From Mycobacterium cookii (lineage in GTDB: Bacteria > Actinomycetota > Actinomycetes > Mycobacteriales > Mycobacteriaceae), in the NCBI RefSeq assembly GCF_010727945.1, contig NZ_AP022569.1:2728001-2792000 (forward strand): a stretch of 64,000 bases of DNA. The letters run 5' to 3'. A model generated the notes under the pieces. It worked only from the letters and a program-made list of their open reading frames with translations. It was not told the origin of the DNA and made no database searches. Both the position numbers and the translations under genes were made by a program. Positions 43,865 through 54,950 of this stretch are shown here, piece after piece; within the stretch, counting starts at the first letter, position 1, and each line of letters starts with the position of its first letter.

Positions 43865-45091
43865 GTGACCATTGACGCCGTCAGGCCGAGCGTCTTCGAC
43901 GCTGAACTACCGACTCTGAGTTATGACCTCACCGACACACCACAGCAGATCTATCCGCAGTTCCGAGCAGCGCAGCAGCAGGCGCCGATCGCTCTGGGAC
44001 CCATTGGGCCCGAGATACTTTCGTACGAGCTGGCCCGAACCGTGCTCCGTGATCCACGATTCGTGATTCCTCCGGGAATACATCTCTCAGCCCACGGGAT
44101 CACGTCGGGACCGCTGTGGGACAGAGTTACGCACAGCATCTTGAACATGGAGGGCGACGAGCATCGCCGGCTGCGCGGCCTGGTGTCCAAGGCGTTCACA
44201 CCGCGGGCGACAGCGCGCATGGACGAGACGATCCAGGTCGTCGTCAACGAGCTCGTCGATCACGTCGCGGACTCGGGCCGTTGCGAGTTCGTCGCCGACA
44301 TCGCGCGGCCCTACCCGATACCGATCATCTGCGCGCTGCTCGGTGCGCCTCGTGAGGATTGGCAACAATTCTCACGGTGGGCCGAGGACATCTTCAAAAT
44401 CGTGAGCTTCGACTGCGATCTCGCCAAAGAGGAGCCTGTCGTCCTGAAAGCGTGGGCCGAGTTCGACGACTACATCGACGACATGGTCGCGCGCAGGCGT
44501 CAACGCCTGACCGAAGATCTGCTATCCGAGCTGATCGCCATCGAGGACGCGGGTGACCGCCTCAACGCCGGCGAATTGCGCATGTTGGCGTTCAGCATTC
44601 TGGTGGCCGGCACCGATACGACGCGCAGCCAACTCGCCGCATCCATGCAGGTGCTCTGCGATCACCCCGAGCAGTGGGCACTGCTGCGCGATCAACCCCA
44701 ACTGGCAATGCGTGCCGTCGAGGAAACGATGCGACATTCACCATCGATGTGCAGCACCGTACGCAGCGTCAACAGCGACGTCGAGATCGGCGACTACACC
44801 TTCCCCGCAAGCACTTTCATCTTGGTGAACACCTACGCGGCCAATCGTGATTGCGCGGTCTACGACGATCCGACGCGCTTCGACATCACTCGAGACGAGC
44901 CACCCCCCATCTTGACCTTCGGCGGAGGAGTGCATTACTGCCTGGGCGCCAACCTGGCGCGGCGAGAACTCGCCGAAGCGCTCAAAATCCTCTCCCAGCG
45001 CCTGCCCAACCCACGGCGAATCGGAACGACGCCGTGGAAGCCGTTGCTCGGCATGAGTGGGCCGACCAGCCTGCCCATCGAATTCGGCTGA
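43865..45091 (+). CDS. Cytochrome P450
   Basis: A 408-aa P450. The I-helix AGTDTT is at 248-253, ExxR spans E287 to R290 (EETMR), and the haem stretch [15 protein letters not shown] has Cys359. GTG 43865 has GAGGAG a few bases upstream. It is the last gene of the plus-strand run that contains the membrane proteins, a DapB-fold oxidoreductase and the VOC protein, so it probably hydroxylates a substrate of that pathway. No redox partner gene is nearby. Family assignment is not possible by eye. Confidence 0.93.
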   Translation: MTIDAVRPSVFDAELPTLSYDLTDTPQQIYPQFRAAQQQAPIALGPIGPEILSYELARTVLRDPRFVIPPGIHLSAHGITSGPLWDRVTHSILNMEGDEHRRLRGLVSKAFTPRATARMDETIQVVVNELVDHVADSGRCEFVADIARPYPIPIICALLGAPREDWQQFSRWAEDIFKIVSFDCDLAKEEPVVLKAWAEFDDYIDDMVARRRQRLTEDLLSELIAIEDAGDRLNAGELRMLAFSILVAGTDTTRSQLAASMQVLCDHPEQWALLRDQPQLAMRAVEETMRHSPSMCSTVRSVNSDVEIGDYTFPASTFILVNTYAANRDCAVYDDPTRFDITRDEPPPILTFGGGVHYCLGANLARRELAEALKILSQRLPNPRRIGTTPWKPLLGMSGPTSLPIEFG

Positions 45092-45093
45092 TG

Positions 45094-45732
45094 CTAGCCA
45101 CTCCGGGCCCGAAGGAGTTGCACGCCTGGACCTTTGAGCTCATCGACATAGGCCATGCGTCCGGCCATGCCCATCACGAGGGCCAGCGTTGACCCGGTGA
45201 CCAGAGCGCCGCTGCCCGCGCGGAACAGTCCGTCGTCGGCCTCGACCCGGAGATCGGCGATGCGACTACGGCTGGGCACGGCGAAGTTTCGCTGAGCGAA
45301 GAACTCCGCCGCCGCCGTCAGTGCTCCGAGGCTCGGTGTTCGCTCCAGCCCCAGCGGCTGACGGATGTCCTGGGCATGGACAACCACCTCACCCAGGTAA
45401 GCGGGGAGATGCGGCGACGGTGCGACGGTGCTTGCGACGACCGCACGGAACCGGTCCAGCGTCTCGGCGGCAGTATCGCCGCGATGCTCTGCCAGCCGAC
45501 GACGGTTGTGGACATCGGGACGAAAGCGCGCCCAGAACATACTGCGCAACCATCGCCATTGATTCAGGCTCGCCGCGGCCGTCAGGTGGGCGACGACCTC
45601 CTCGACGTTCCACGAACCACACAGCGTCTCGTGCCGCCACTGCTCAGCGTCAAGGCCTGCCAGGTCCCCGGCGAGCGCTGCCCGCTCGGTGTGCACCAGC
45701 GCCCACAGGTCGTCGTGCTCGGACTTCGCCAT
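45094..45732 (-). CDS. DinB/MDMPI-like mycothiol-dependent family protein
   Basis: A 212-aa protein resembling mycothiol-dependent maleylpyruvate isomerase-type proteins with an N-terminal DinB-like helical bundle. Likely metal-binding His residues are in NVEEVVAHLTAAA and VVVHAQDIRQPLG; WNVEEVVAHL is characteristic. The ATG at 45732 (MAKSEHDDLWALV) was chosen over upstream in-frame starts. It is convergent with the P450, 2 bp from its stop. It could conjugate or isomerise a product with mycothiol; no substrate can be assigned. Confidence 0.78.
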   Translation of the reverse strand: MAKSEHDDLWALVHTERAALAGDLAGLDAEQWRHETLCGSWNVEEVVAHLTAAASLNQWRWLRSMFWARFRPDVHNRRRLAEHRGDTAAETLDRFRAVVASTVAPSPHLPAYLGEVVVHAQDIRQPLGLERTPSLGALTAAAEFFAQRNFAVPSRSRIADLRVEADDGLFRAGSGALVTGSTLALVMGMAGRMAYVDELKGPGVQLLRARSG

Positions 45733-45797
45733 ATCCCTGTACTCCATCACATCGAGTTAGACAGGCGTCGGACGCCAAACTCATCGGGCCGTCACGC

Positions 45798-45825
45798 CTT
45801 TACAGATCAGTTCCGTCTTGTAAAG
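45798..45825. promoter_or_regulatory. Inverted repeat CTTTACA-N14-TGTAAAG
   Basis: Perfect 7-bp arms at 45798-45804 and 45819-45825 are centred 21 bp apart, two helical turns. They lie in the 101-bp divergent region between the DinB-like gene (45732) and the kinase-like gene (45834). The right arm ends eight bases before the GTG at 45834, so it may also overlap the ribosome-binding region. Confidence 0.5.
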
Positions 45826-45833
45826 ATGCATCG

Positions 45834-46955
45834 GTGGCTTACACATCGCGGCGGGTGGTGCCGGTCCTCGGGCTGGCAGCCCACCTCGGCCGTGGAATGC
45901 AGCGCGTCGCAACCGATACCGTGATCGGCCGGATGCGGACGCTGCCACGAACGATCGCCGACCTCGACGCCCGGTCGCTCTCGCAGATCATCGGGCGACC
46001 GGTGACGTCGATATCGATGATCGGCGGCGACGCGGGCACGTCGTCCCGGGCAAGGCTCGCGCTGACCGGCGACGGCGTTCCCGAGTCGGTCTTCGTCAAG
46101 ATGCCCGCCGAAACCGTTGCCACCCGGCTGATGGGCGAACTCGGTCGGCTCGCCCAGACCGAGGTGCTGTTCTATCGCGACCTGGCGCCGCAGCTCACCG
46201 GCTTACCCGTGGCATACGGGTCGGCATTCGACTCGCTGACCGGACGCTTCGTGCTCGTCCTGGAGGACTTGGCGGTCGATCCGTGCGTGTTTCCCGACAC
46301 CCTGCATCCGCTCGACATAGACCAGGCGAGCCAGATCGTCGAGCTGTTGGCCCGGCTGCATGCGGCCTTCTGGGAACGACTGCCCGCCTGGACTTACTCC
46401 GCGTCCGGCGATCACACTTCGCTGTTGACCGCACCGCTGCTGAACACCTCGGCCCGTCGGCTGGCCGAGCGAACCGACATCGGGGTCGAGGACGGTCGCT
46501 TCATCATCGAGAAATATCGAGCGGTCGCCGAACTCATTGACCGACAGCCGAATACGGTCATGCACGGCGATGCGCATCCCGGCAATGTCTACTTCCGCAA
46601 CGATGAGGCCGGTTTGCTCGACTGGCAGGCCGTTCGCCGCGGACATCCGGGCCGCGAGTTGGCTTACACGCTCATCACCGGCATGACGCCCGCCGACCGG
46701 CAGGCCGCCGAGCGTGACCTCCTCACCGACTACCGGCGTGCTCTGGTCGCCGCCGGTGGCCCCGAACTCGATGCCGACGAACTGTGGCTGCACTACCGGC
46801 AAGGCGCGCTGTACGCCTACGTCGCACCCCTGATCACCGCCGGGATGGGCGGAATGCAGGTGGAAAGCATTGCACTGGAGGGTGTTCGACGTGGCGTCGC
46901 GGCGCTCGGCGATCTGGAGACGGTAGCCGCCCTGCAGCAGGGGTTGTCGCCGTAA
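45834..46955 (+). CDS. Aminoglycoside-phosphotransferase-like (APH) kinase
   Basis: A 373-aa protein with the APH/choline-kinase fold. The Brenner motif HGDAHPGN is at 244-251 (catalytic Asp246), the metal-binding DW at 263-264, and the ATP-site Lys is probably Lys89 (VFVKMP). Mycobacterial relatives are often annotated as phosphotransferases linked to acyl-CoA dehydrogenases, with unknown substrates. The GTG at 45834 is a guess; ATG 45897 is an alternative. The MBL-fold gene follows after 11 bp. Confidence 0.82.
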   Translation: MAYTSRRVVPVLGLAAHLGRGMQRVATDTVIGRMRTLPRTIADLDARSLSQIIGRPVTSISMIGGDAGTSSRARLALTGDGVPESVFVKMPAETVATRLMGELGRLAQTEVLFYRDLAPQLTGLPVAYGSAFDSLTGRFVLVLEDLAVDPCVFPDTLHPLDIDQASQIVELLARLHAAFWERLPAWTYSASGDHTSLLTAPLLNTSARRLAERTDIGVEDGRFIIEKYRAVAELIDRQPNTVMHGDAHPGNVYFRNDEAGLLDWQAVRRGHPGRELAYTLITGMTPADRQAAERDLLTDYRRALVAAGGPELDADELWLHYRQGALYAYVAPLITAGMGGMQVESIALEGVRRGVAALGDLETVAALQQGLSP

Positions 46956-46966
46956 GTTCAGTAACC

Positions 46967-47713
46967 ATGCGGATGACAGTTCTCGGCAGCGGCGGATGGA
47001 TCCCGACCAGCTCCCGGCAGACCAGCTGTTATCTGATCACCGCCGGCACCGAGGCGTTGATCCTCGACGCCGGAACCGGTTTGGGCGCCCTGCACATCGA
47101 CCCGTCGCTGCTCGACGGCGTCGACACGGTGACCGTGGCGCTCAGCCACTTCCACCTCGATCACGTGACGGGCCTCGCTTTCGTCAGCGGGCGAGCCCTG
47201 GGAGGACGGGAACTCACCATCGCCGGCCCCGGCTCGCTGTCCTACGGCCGGCCCACCCGAACCATCGTCGAGGCCCAGTTGCTGGCCGCCCCGCTGCAGA
47301 CGACGTCGCCGCTGGCGTCGGCACGCTGGGCGGAGCTGGGCTGGGACACCGTGAGCTTCGCCGGCCACGAGGTGCAGATATGGGAACAGACCCGGCACCC
47401 CCTGCCGTCGGCCGGGTTCCGCATCGGCGGCAGCGTCGCTTATTGCACCGACACCGAATTCGACCCGCAGACCATCCGGCAGGTCGCGGGGGTATCGACG
47501 CTGCTGCACGAGGCCTGGGAACCCGTCAACGCCGAGCGCGGACACACCTCCGGCGACGAGGCCGGCGTCATCGCCGCTGAGTCCGGTGTGTCACGGCTGG
47601 TACTCACCCACAGTCACCCCCTGCCGGACGTGGCCGAGCACACGCAAACGGCCGCTCAGGCACGGTTCGCGGCTGTTACTACTGCGACCGATGGGGCAGT
47701 TTTAGACCTGTAG
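46967..47713 (+). CDS. Metallo-beta-lactamase-fold hydrolase (RNase Z/arylsulfatase-like group)
   Basis: A 248-aa MBL-fold protein. The zinc motif H61-x-H63-x-D65-H66 (SHFHLDHVTGL) is intact, Asp is present in YCTDTEFD, and a closing His is in LTHSHPLPD. The N-terminus TVLGSGGWIPTSSRQTS resembles the RNase Z/PqsE-type subgroup, which includes cyclic-nucleotide phosphodiesterases and arylsulfatases. The ATG at 46967 begins that strand; longer in-frame readings overlap the kinase gene. Substrate unknown. Confidence 0.85.
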   Translation: MRMTVLGSGGWIPTSSRQTSCYLITAGTEALILDAGTGLGALHIDPSLLDGVDTVTVALSHFHLDHVTGLAFVSGRALGGRELTIAGPGSLSYGRPTRTIVEAQLLAAPLQTTSPLASARWAELGWDTVSFAGHEVQIWEQTRHPLPSAGFRIGGSVAYCTDTEFDPQTIRQVAGVSTLLHEAWEPVNAERGHTSGDEAGVIAAESGVSRLVLTHSHPLPDVAEHTQTAAQARFAAVTTATDGAVLDL

Positions 47714-47940
47714 CGGCACGATTTGGCCACAAATTGACGGCCCCGCCAGTCCGCAAAGTCAGCGGCGCCGAGCGTATCGTCGCAGGTGGGGGCACTTTTG
47801 ACAGCGAGCACCCTGCGTGAGCGGTTAGATGGGCCACAGCGCGTTCTTCAGCAAGCTGCCGCATACTAGGCCACAAGTAGTCTTTGAGCGCGCATCGCAT
47901 CCCGGGTCAGGCGCACACCCCGAATACCACCAAGATTGTC

Positions 47941-49497
47941 ATGGGAGACCAGCAGCTTTCCAGCTCTTCACACCGCCACCGTGCGACACCGGTCAGGGCC
48001 CGGCGCCGCAGGTTGGCGCATGCCTGCTGGACGCTGGTAGCCGTCGGGGCGATGGCCGCGACCGGGTCGGGATATTGGATGGCCCACGGCGTGCTCAAAG
48101 GGATCACCGTCTCGCAGGCTCTGAGTGCCGAAGACCCGAAGTCCACCGGCGACGGACAGAACATTCTGCTCATCGGCCTCGACTCGCGGAAAGACCAGAA
48201 CGGCGATGATTTGCCGTGGTCGGTGCTCAAGCATCTGCACGCCGGCGATTCCGACGACGGTGGCTACAACACCAACACGCTGATCCTCGCGCACATCAGC
48301 GCCGACGACAAAGTGACCGCATTCTCCATCCCGCGTGACGACTGGGTGTCATTCAACGGCGTGCCCGGCTACAACCACATCAAGATCAAAGAGGCCTACG
48401 GTCTCACCAAGCAGTACGTCGAGCAGAAGATGATCAACAAGGGCGTCAGCGACCAAAAGGAACTCGAGACCAAGGGCCGCGAAGCCGCCCGGGCCGCCAC
48501 CTTGAAGGCGGTGCGCAAGCTGACCGGGGTGCCGATCGACTACTTCGCCGAAGTCAATCTGGCCGGCTTCTACGATCTCGCCCAAAGTCTGGGCGGTGTC
48601 GACGTGTGCTTGAAGCACGCCGTGTACGACTCGTACTCCGGCGCCGACTTCCCGGCGGGACGCCAGACGCTGGACGCCGAGCAGGCGCTGGCCTTCGTCC
48701 GGCAGCGCCACGGCCTCGAGAACGGCGACCTCGACCGCACTCACCGTCAGCAGGCGTTCCTGTCGGCGGTCATGCATCAACTCCAGGATTCGGGCACCTT
48801 CACCGACATCGGCAAACTCAAAGGCCTGATGGCGGTGGCACGCAAAGACGTCGTCTTGTCGTCAGGCTGGGACGAGGACCAGTTCCGCCGGATGGGCGCC
48901 CTGGCCGGCGGGTCCATCGAATACCGGACCCTGCCCGTCGTGCGTTACGACAACATCAACGGTCAGGACGTCAACATCATCGATCCCGCCGCGATCAAGG
49001 CCGAAGTGGCCGCGGCCTTCGGAAGCTCGTCGTCCACGCCGTCGACGATTGCGGAATCGCCCAGCCCGTCAACGGTTGTCGACGTGATCAACGCCAGCAG
49101 CACCAGCGGGCTCGCAACCAAAGTGGCGCGCACGTTGAAGCATGACGGCTACACCACCGGCTCGGTCCGCGACCGGGTCAAAGGCGAACCCAGCACGACG
49201 ACGATCGAGTACGCCCCCGGCGCCGAGTCCGATGCCAAGGAAGTGGCAAGCATGCTCGGCATCGACCCGCCTGACCACCCCAACCGCACGCTGCAATACG
49301 GCCACGTCGAGGTCATCGTCGACGACAACTTCTCGGCGCCCTCGCAGGACGAATCCACCACGCCGTCAACGGTTTCCGGCTTCTCAGGTAGCTGGGGCAA
49401 CTGGGACTACAAGTCGGGCAAGCAGACGGACACCACCGAGGCGACCCCCGATCAGGGAGTGCCGATCGACGGTGGCGGCGTGCCCTGCGTCAACTGA
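47941..49497 (+). CDS. LytR-CpsA-Psr (LCP) cell-wall ligase (Rv0822c-like)
   Basis: A 518-aa protein. A cytoplasmic Arg-rich start (RARRRRLAHACW) and one TM helix (about residues 26-46) lead to an extracellular LCP domain (about 85-300) with NILLIGLDSR, NTLILAHISADD, SIPRDDWV and the Arg-rich loop VRQRHGLENGDLDRTHRQQ. A C-terminal LytR_C domain follows (about 375-460, VVDVINASSTSGLATKVA). LCP enzymes transfer polyprenyl-linked glycans, in mycobacteria arabinogalactan, to peptidoglycan. ATG 47941 was preferred to TTG 47884. The 227-bp gap upstream contains no other gene that I can support. The 3' end overlaps the convergent hydrolase by 46 nt. Confidence 0.9.
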   Translation: MGDQQLSSSSHRHRATPVRARRRRLAHACWTLVAVGAMAATGSGYWMAHGVLKGITVSQALSAEDPKSTGDGQNILLIGLDSRKDQNGDDLPWSVLKHLHAGDSDDGGYNTNTLILAHISADDKVTAFSIPRDDWVSFNGVPGYNHIKIKEAYGLTKQYVEQKMINKGVSDQKELETKGREAARAATLKAVRKLTGVPIDYFAEVNLAGFYDLAQSLGGVDVCLKHAVYDSYSGADFPAGRQTLDAEQALAFVRQRHGLENGDLDRTHRQQAFLSAVMHQLQDSGTFTDIGKLKGLMAVARKDVVLSSGWDEDQFRRMGALAGGSIEYRTLPVVRYDNINGQDVNIIDPAAIKAEVAAAFGSSSSTPSTIAESPSPSTVVDVINASSTSGLATKVARTLKHDGYTTGSVRDRVKGEPSTTTIEYAPGAESDAKEVASMLGIDPPDHPNRTLQYGHVEVIVDDNFSAPSQDESTTPSTVSGFSGSWGNWDYKSGKQTDTTEATPDQGVPIDGGGVPCVN

Positions 49498-50363
49498 TCC
49501 TTCCGGAGCAGGAACGCCGACACCGCGCTTTCGAAAGCTTCTTTCGCCTCGATCATCGTCCAGTGGCCGCAGTTGGGGAACACGTGCAACTCGGCATTCG
49601 GGATGGTGCGCATCGGGATCAACGCCATATCCAGCGGGCTGACCCGGTCGTCGAGGCCCCAGGTGATCAGCGTCGGCGCCTTCACCCGGTGCATCGCCGC
49701 CCATGGCTGCGGCCCCTTGGACGACTCGAGAGCCTTCATCATCTGAGCGAACGCTTCCCTGCTGTACATCCGCCGCGCGCCGGCCAGCGTCTGCGGATCG
49801 GTGGCGTGACTCCAGCGCTCCTCGATGAGCTCGTCGGTTACCGTCGCGGGGTCGTACACCATCGAATGCAACCAGCGCACCAGGCGATCCCGGGTCGGTT
49901 CCTCGGTGAACTCCTGCAGTAGCCGAATCCCTTCGGAGGGAGCGGGAGTCAGGATGTTCCGGCCGATCCCGCCGATGGTCACGATGCGGCGCACCCGTTC
50001 GGGGTAGGCGATGGCAAAGTTGAGCGCAACGCCGCCGCCCATCGAATTGCCGATGATGTCGACGGTGTCCAACTCCAGCGCATCCACGAAGCGCACCACT
50101 GCGTCCAGGGCGGTGATCATCGGGTGACCGCCGAAGTCGTCGCTCACGCCGAAACCCGGGAATTCCAGAATCAGGCAGCGGAAGTGTTCGGCGAACGCGC
50201 CCAGCACGCCGCGGAAGTTGCGCCATCCCGTCACGCCGGGGCCGGAGCCGTGCAGCAGCAGCAACGGCGGCCCCGAGTCGATCAACCCCGCTTCGTGGTA
50301 GCGCAGAACGCCTGCATCGGTGGTGATTTCGCGCAAGGTCTCGTCATAACTCAGGTGCGTCAC
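49452..50363 (-). CDS. Meta-cleavage-product hydrolase, HsaD/BphD-like
   Basis: A 303-aa alpha/beta hydrolase of the C-C bond hydrolase group. The oxyanion region LLLLHGSGPGVTGWRNF is at about 34-50; nucleophile Ser107 is in GNSMGG; Asp239 (WGLDDRVSP) and His267 (PNCGHW) complete the triad. HsaD and BphD cleave the ring-opened dienoate produced by an extradiol dioxygenase; an HsaC-like dioxygenase is encoded at 54951. GTG 50363 overlaps the SDR stop upstream (GTGA). It is the last gene of the minus-strand arm of the catabolic cluster. Confidence 0.87.
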   Translation of the reverse strand: MTHLSYDETLREITTDAGVLRYHEAGLIDSGPPLLLLHGSGPGVTGWRNFRGVLGAFAEHFRCLILEFPGFGVSDDFGGHPMITALDAVVRFVDALELDTVDIIGNSMGGGVALNFAIAYPERVRRIVTIGGIGRNILTPAPSEGIRLLQEFTEEPTRDRLVRWLHSMVYDPATVTDELIEERWSHATDPQTLAGARRMYSREAFAQMMKALESSKGPQPWAAMHRVKAPTLITWGLDDRVSPLDMALIPMRTIPNAELHVFPNCGHWTMIEAKEAFESAVSAFLLRKDQLTQGTPPPSIGTP

Positions 50364-51151
50364 GCATGGGTCCCGCCGTCGATGCGGATCTCGGTGCCGG
50401 TGATGAACGCGCCGTCCTCGGACACCAGCATCGCGATCACACCGGCGACCGCCGACGGGGATGCCATGCCGGTGCCGCTGGATTCCTCGGTGGTCGGCAT
50501 GATCGGCATCAGCCTGCCGAACAGCGACCAGTCGGAGTCCTGCGGGAGGTATCCGGCTGTGGCATCGGTGATTCCGGATTTGATGCTGCCGGGTGCAACG
50601 CACACCGCGCGCACTCCCTTGCTCGCGTACTCCAGCGCCACCGCGTGCGTGAAGGACTGCACGCCGCCCTTGCTCGCCGCGTAGGCCGCCATGTAGGGGT
50701 GCGCGAAGGACGCCGATGTCGAACTGAAGTTTACGATCGCGCTGCGGGTGTTCTTCAGCAGGCTCGGCAGCGCTTCCCGGACCACCAAAAAAGTTCCAGT
50801 CAAGTTGATTCCGATGATCTGATTCCACTGATCCAGACTCATCTGGTCGGTGTGAGTGGCGCGCAAGATCCCGGCCGCGTTCACCAACGAGTCCAACCCG
50901 CCGAGCGTCTCCACCGCCGAGCGCACCCCGTCGGCGACCGACTGCTCGTCGCCGACGTTCATCTCGAGCGTTGTCAGGCGCTCCGCACAGCCGGCTTCCT
51001 GCGCCTTGGCGCGGGTCTTCTCCAAGCCGTCGGCGGCGATGTCGGCGGCGACGACGGCGGCGCCCTCGTCGAGCAGTCGCAGCGCGGTTGCTTGTCCGAT
51101 CCCCGAGGCGGCACCGGTCACCAGGATCCGGTTGCGGTCGAGTCGCTTCAT
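50360..51151 (-). CDS. Short-chain dehydrogenase/reductase
   Basis: A 263-aa classical SDR. The motif TGAASGIGQATALRLL is at residue 12, NAAGILRATH is central, Ser is in NFSSTSASF, the catalytic Tyr/Lys is YAASK, and the C-terminus reads IRIDGGTHA. It lies between a second SDR (18-bp gap) and the HsaD-like hydrolase (GTGA overlap). Likely oxidises a hydroxyl or reduces a keto group on the cluster's substrate. Confidence 0.88.
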   Translation of the reverse strand: MKRLDRNRILVTGAASGIGQATALRLLDEGAAVVAADIAADGLEKTRAKAQEAGCAERLTTLEMNVGDEQSVADGVRSAVETLGGLDSLVNAAGILRATHTDQMSLDQWNQIIGINLTGTFLVVREALPSLLKNTRSAIVNFSSTSASFAHPYMAAYAASKGGVQSFTHAVALEYASKGVRAVCVAPGSIKSGITDATAGYLPQDSDWSLFGRLMPIMPTTEESSGTGMASPSAVAGVIAMLVSEDGAFITGTEIRIDGGTHA

Positions 51152-51169
51152 CTGTACTCCTGTCGGATT

Positions 51170-53588
<2,419 letters not shown>

Positions 53589-53752
53589 AAGCAATCACTG
53601 TAGATAAGCCTGCCCGCCCGCCGCGTTGGTTTCCCGGTCATTGGACACCGGCGATCGACGCAAGGATTTTCGCCCGCTCATCGGGATCGGCAGCGGACAG
53701 GCCTTCGACTGCGGTAGACCATCAGTAAGCCCAGCGACTTAAGGACGACATC

Positions 53753-54937
53753 ATGAGCGAACGTGTTATCGACCGCGTGGTGGACTTGGCCGACCAGTTA
53801 CGCGACCAAGCGGCCGAAGCCGAGCAGATCGGACGACTCACCGACGACACCGTCAAGCTCATGAAGGCAGCCGGCCTGATCCGGCTTCTGCAGCCCAAGA
53901 GCTATCAGGGGTTCGAGGTCCATCCCCGCGAGTTCGCCGAGACCGTGATGGCCACCGCAGCGCTCGACCCGGCCGCCGGCTGGATCGTGGGTGTGGTGGG
54001 AGTGCACCCCTACCAGCTGGCCTACGCAGACCCCAGGGTGGCCGCCGAGGTCTGGGCCGACGACGCCGACACCTGGATGGCCTCACCGTACGCACCGCAA
54101 GGGGTTGCCCGGCCCGTCGACGGCGGCTACATCTTCAACGGCCGCTGGGGGTTCAGCTCGGGCACCGACCACTGCGACTGGATCATCCTGGGCGCCATGC
54201 TCGGCGACGCCAACGGTGCACCGGTGATGCCGCCGCAGATGCTGCACATGATCCTGCCGCGCAAGGATTATGAGATCGTCGAAGACTCGTGGAATGTGGT
54301 GGGGCTGCGCGGAACCGGCTCCAAGGACGTGATCGTCAAAGACGCGTTCGTGCCCGCGTATCGGACGATGGACGCGGCCAAGGTGATGGACGGTACCGCG
54401 CAGCGCGAGGCCGGCATGACCGAAACGCTGTATCTGATGCCGTGGTCGACCATGTTCCCGCTGGGTATCTCGGCGGCGACCATCGGCATTGCCGAGGGCG
54501 CGCTCGCGGCGCATCTGGACTACCAACGGGAGCGTGTCGCCGCTACCGGGACCGCGATCAAGGACGACCCCTACGTCCTGTACGGCATCGGTGAGGCCGC
54601 CGCCGACATCAACGCGGCCCGCCAGGAATTACTGGCCAACGCCGACCGCATCTACGACATCGTGGCGTCCGGCAAGGAGGTGTCCTTCGCCGACCGTGCC
54701 GCCGGCCGCCGCACCCAGATTCGCGCGGTGTGGCGCGCGGTCTCCGCGGTCGACGAGATCTTCGCCCGATCGGGCGGGAACGCGGCGCGGATGGACAAAC
54801 CGCTGCAGCGGTATTGGCGCGATGTGCACGTCGGCCAGGCGCACGCCATCCATGTCCCCGGCACTGCTTACCACGCGTCGGCGCTCAGTTCGCTGGGCAT
54901 CGATCCACCCGAGGGCCCGCTGCGGGCGTTGATCTAG
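53753..54937 (+). CDS. HsaA-like flavin-dependent hydroxylase (acyl-CoA dehydrogenase fold)
   Basis: A 394-aa protein with an acyl-CoA dehydrogenase fold but motifs of the HsaA/HpaB-like reduced-flavin monooxygenases: GLIRLLQPKSYQGFEVHP, AAGWIVGVVGVHPYQLA, FNGRWGFSSGTDHCDW and WNVVGLRGTGSKDV. It has the length of M. tuberculosis HsaA as I recall it. HsaA hydroxylates a phenolic seco-steroid to a catechol before extradiol cleavage. It needs a flavin reductase (HsaB), and none is encoded in this window. The extradiol dioxygenase follows after 13 bp. Confidence 0.87.
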   Translation: MSERVIDRVVDLADQLRDQAAEAEQIGRLTDDTVKLMKAAGLIRLLQPKSYQGFEVHPREFAETVMATAALDPAAGWIVGVVGVHPYQLAYADPRVAAEVWADDADTWMASPYAPQGVARPVDGGYIFNGRWGFSSGTDHCDWIILGAMLGDANGAPVMPPQMLHMILPRKDYEIVEDSWNVVGLRGTGSKDVIVKDAFVPAYRTMDAAKVMDGTAQREAGMTETLYLMPWSTMFPLGISAATIGIAEGALAAHLDYQRERVAATGTAIKDDPYVLYGIGEAAADINAARQELLANADRIYDIVASGKEVSFADRAAGRRTQIRAVWRAVSAVDEIFARSGGNAARMDKPLQRYWRDVHVGQAHAIHVPGTAYHASALSSLGIDPPEGPLRALI

Positions 54938-54950
54938 AGAGACACCGACC

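Noticed and set aside
53589..53752. KstR or KstR2 operator in the divergent promoter of the HsaA-like and BVMO genes
   Set aside because: No AAC-N2-GTT core with the right flanks and no CAAG-N2-CTTG element is present in this 164-bp region.
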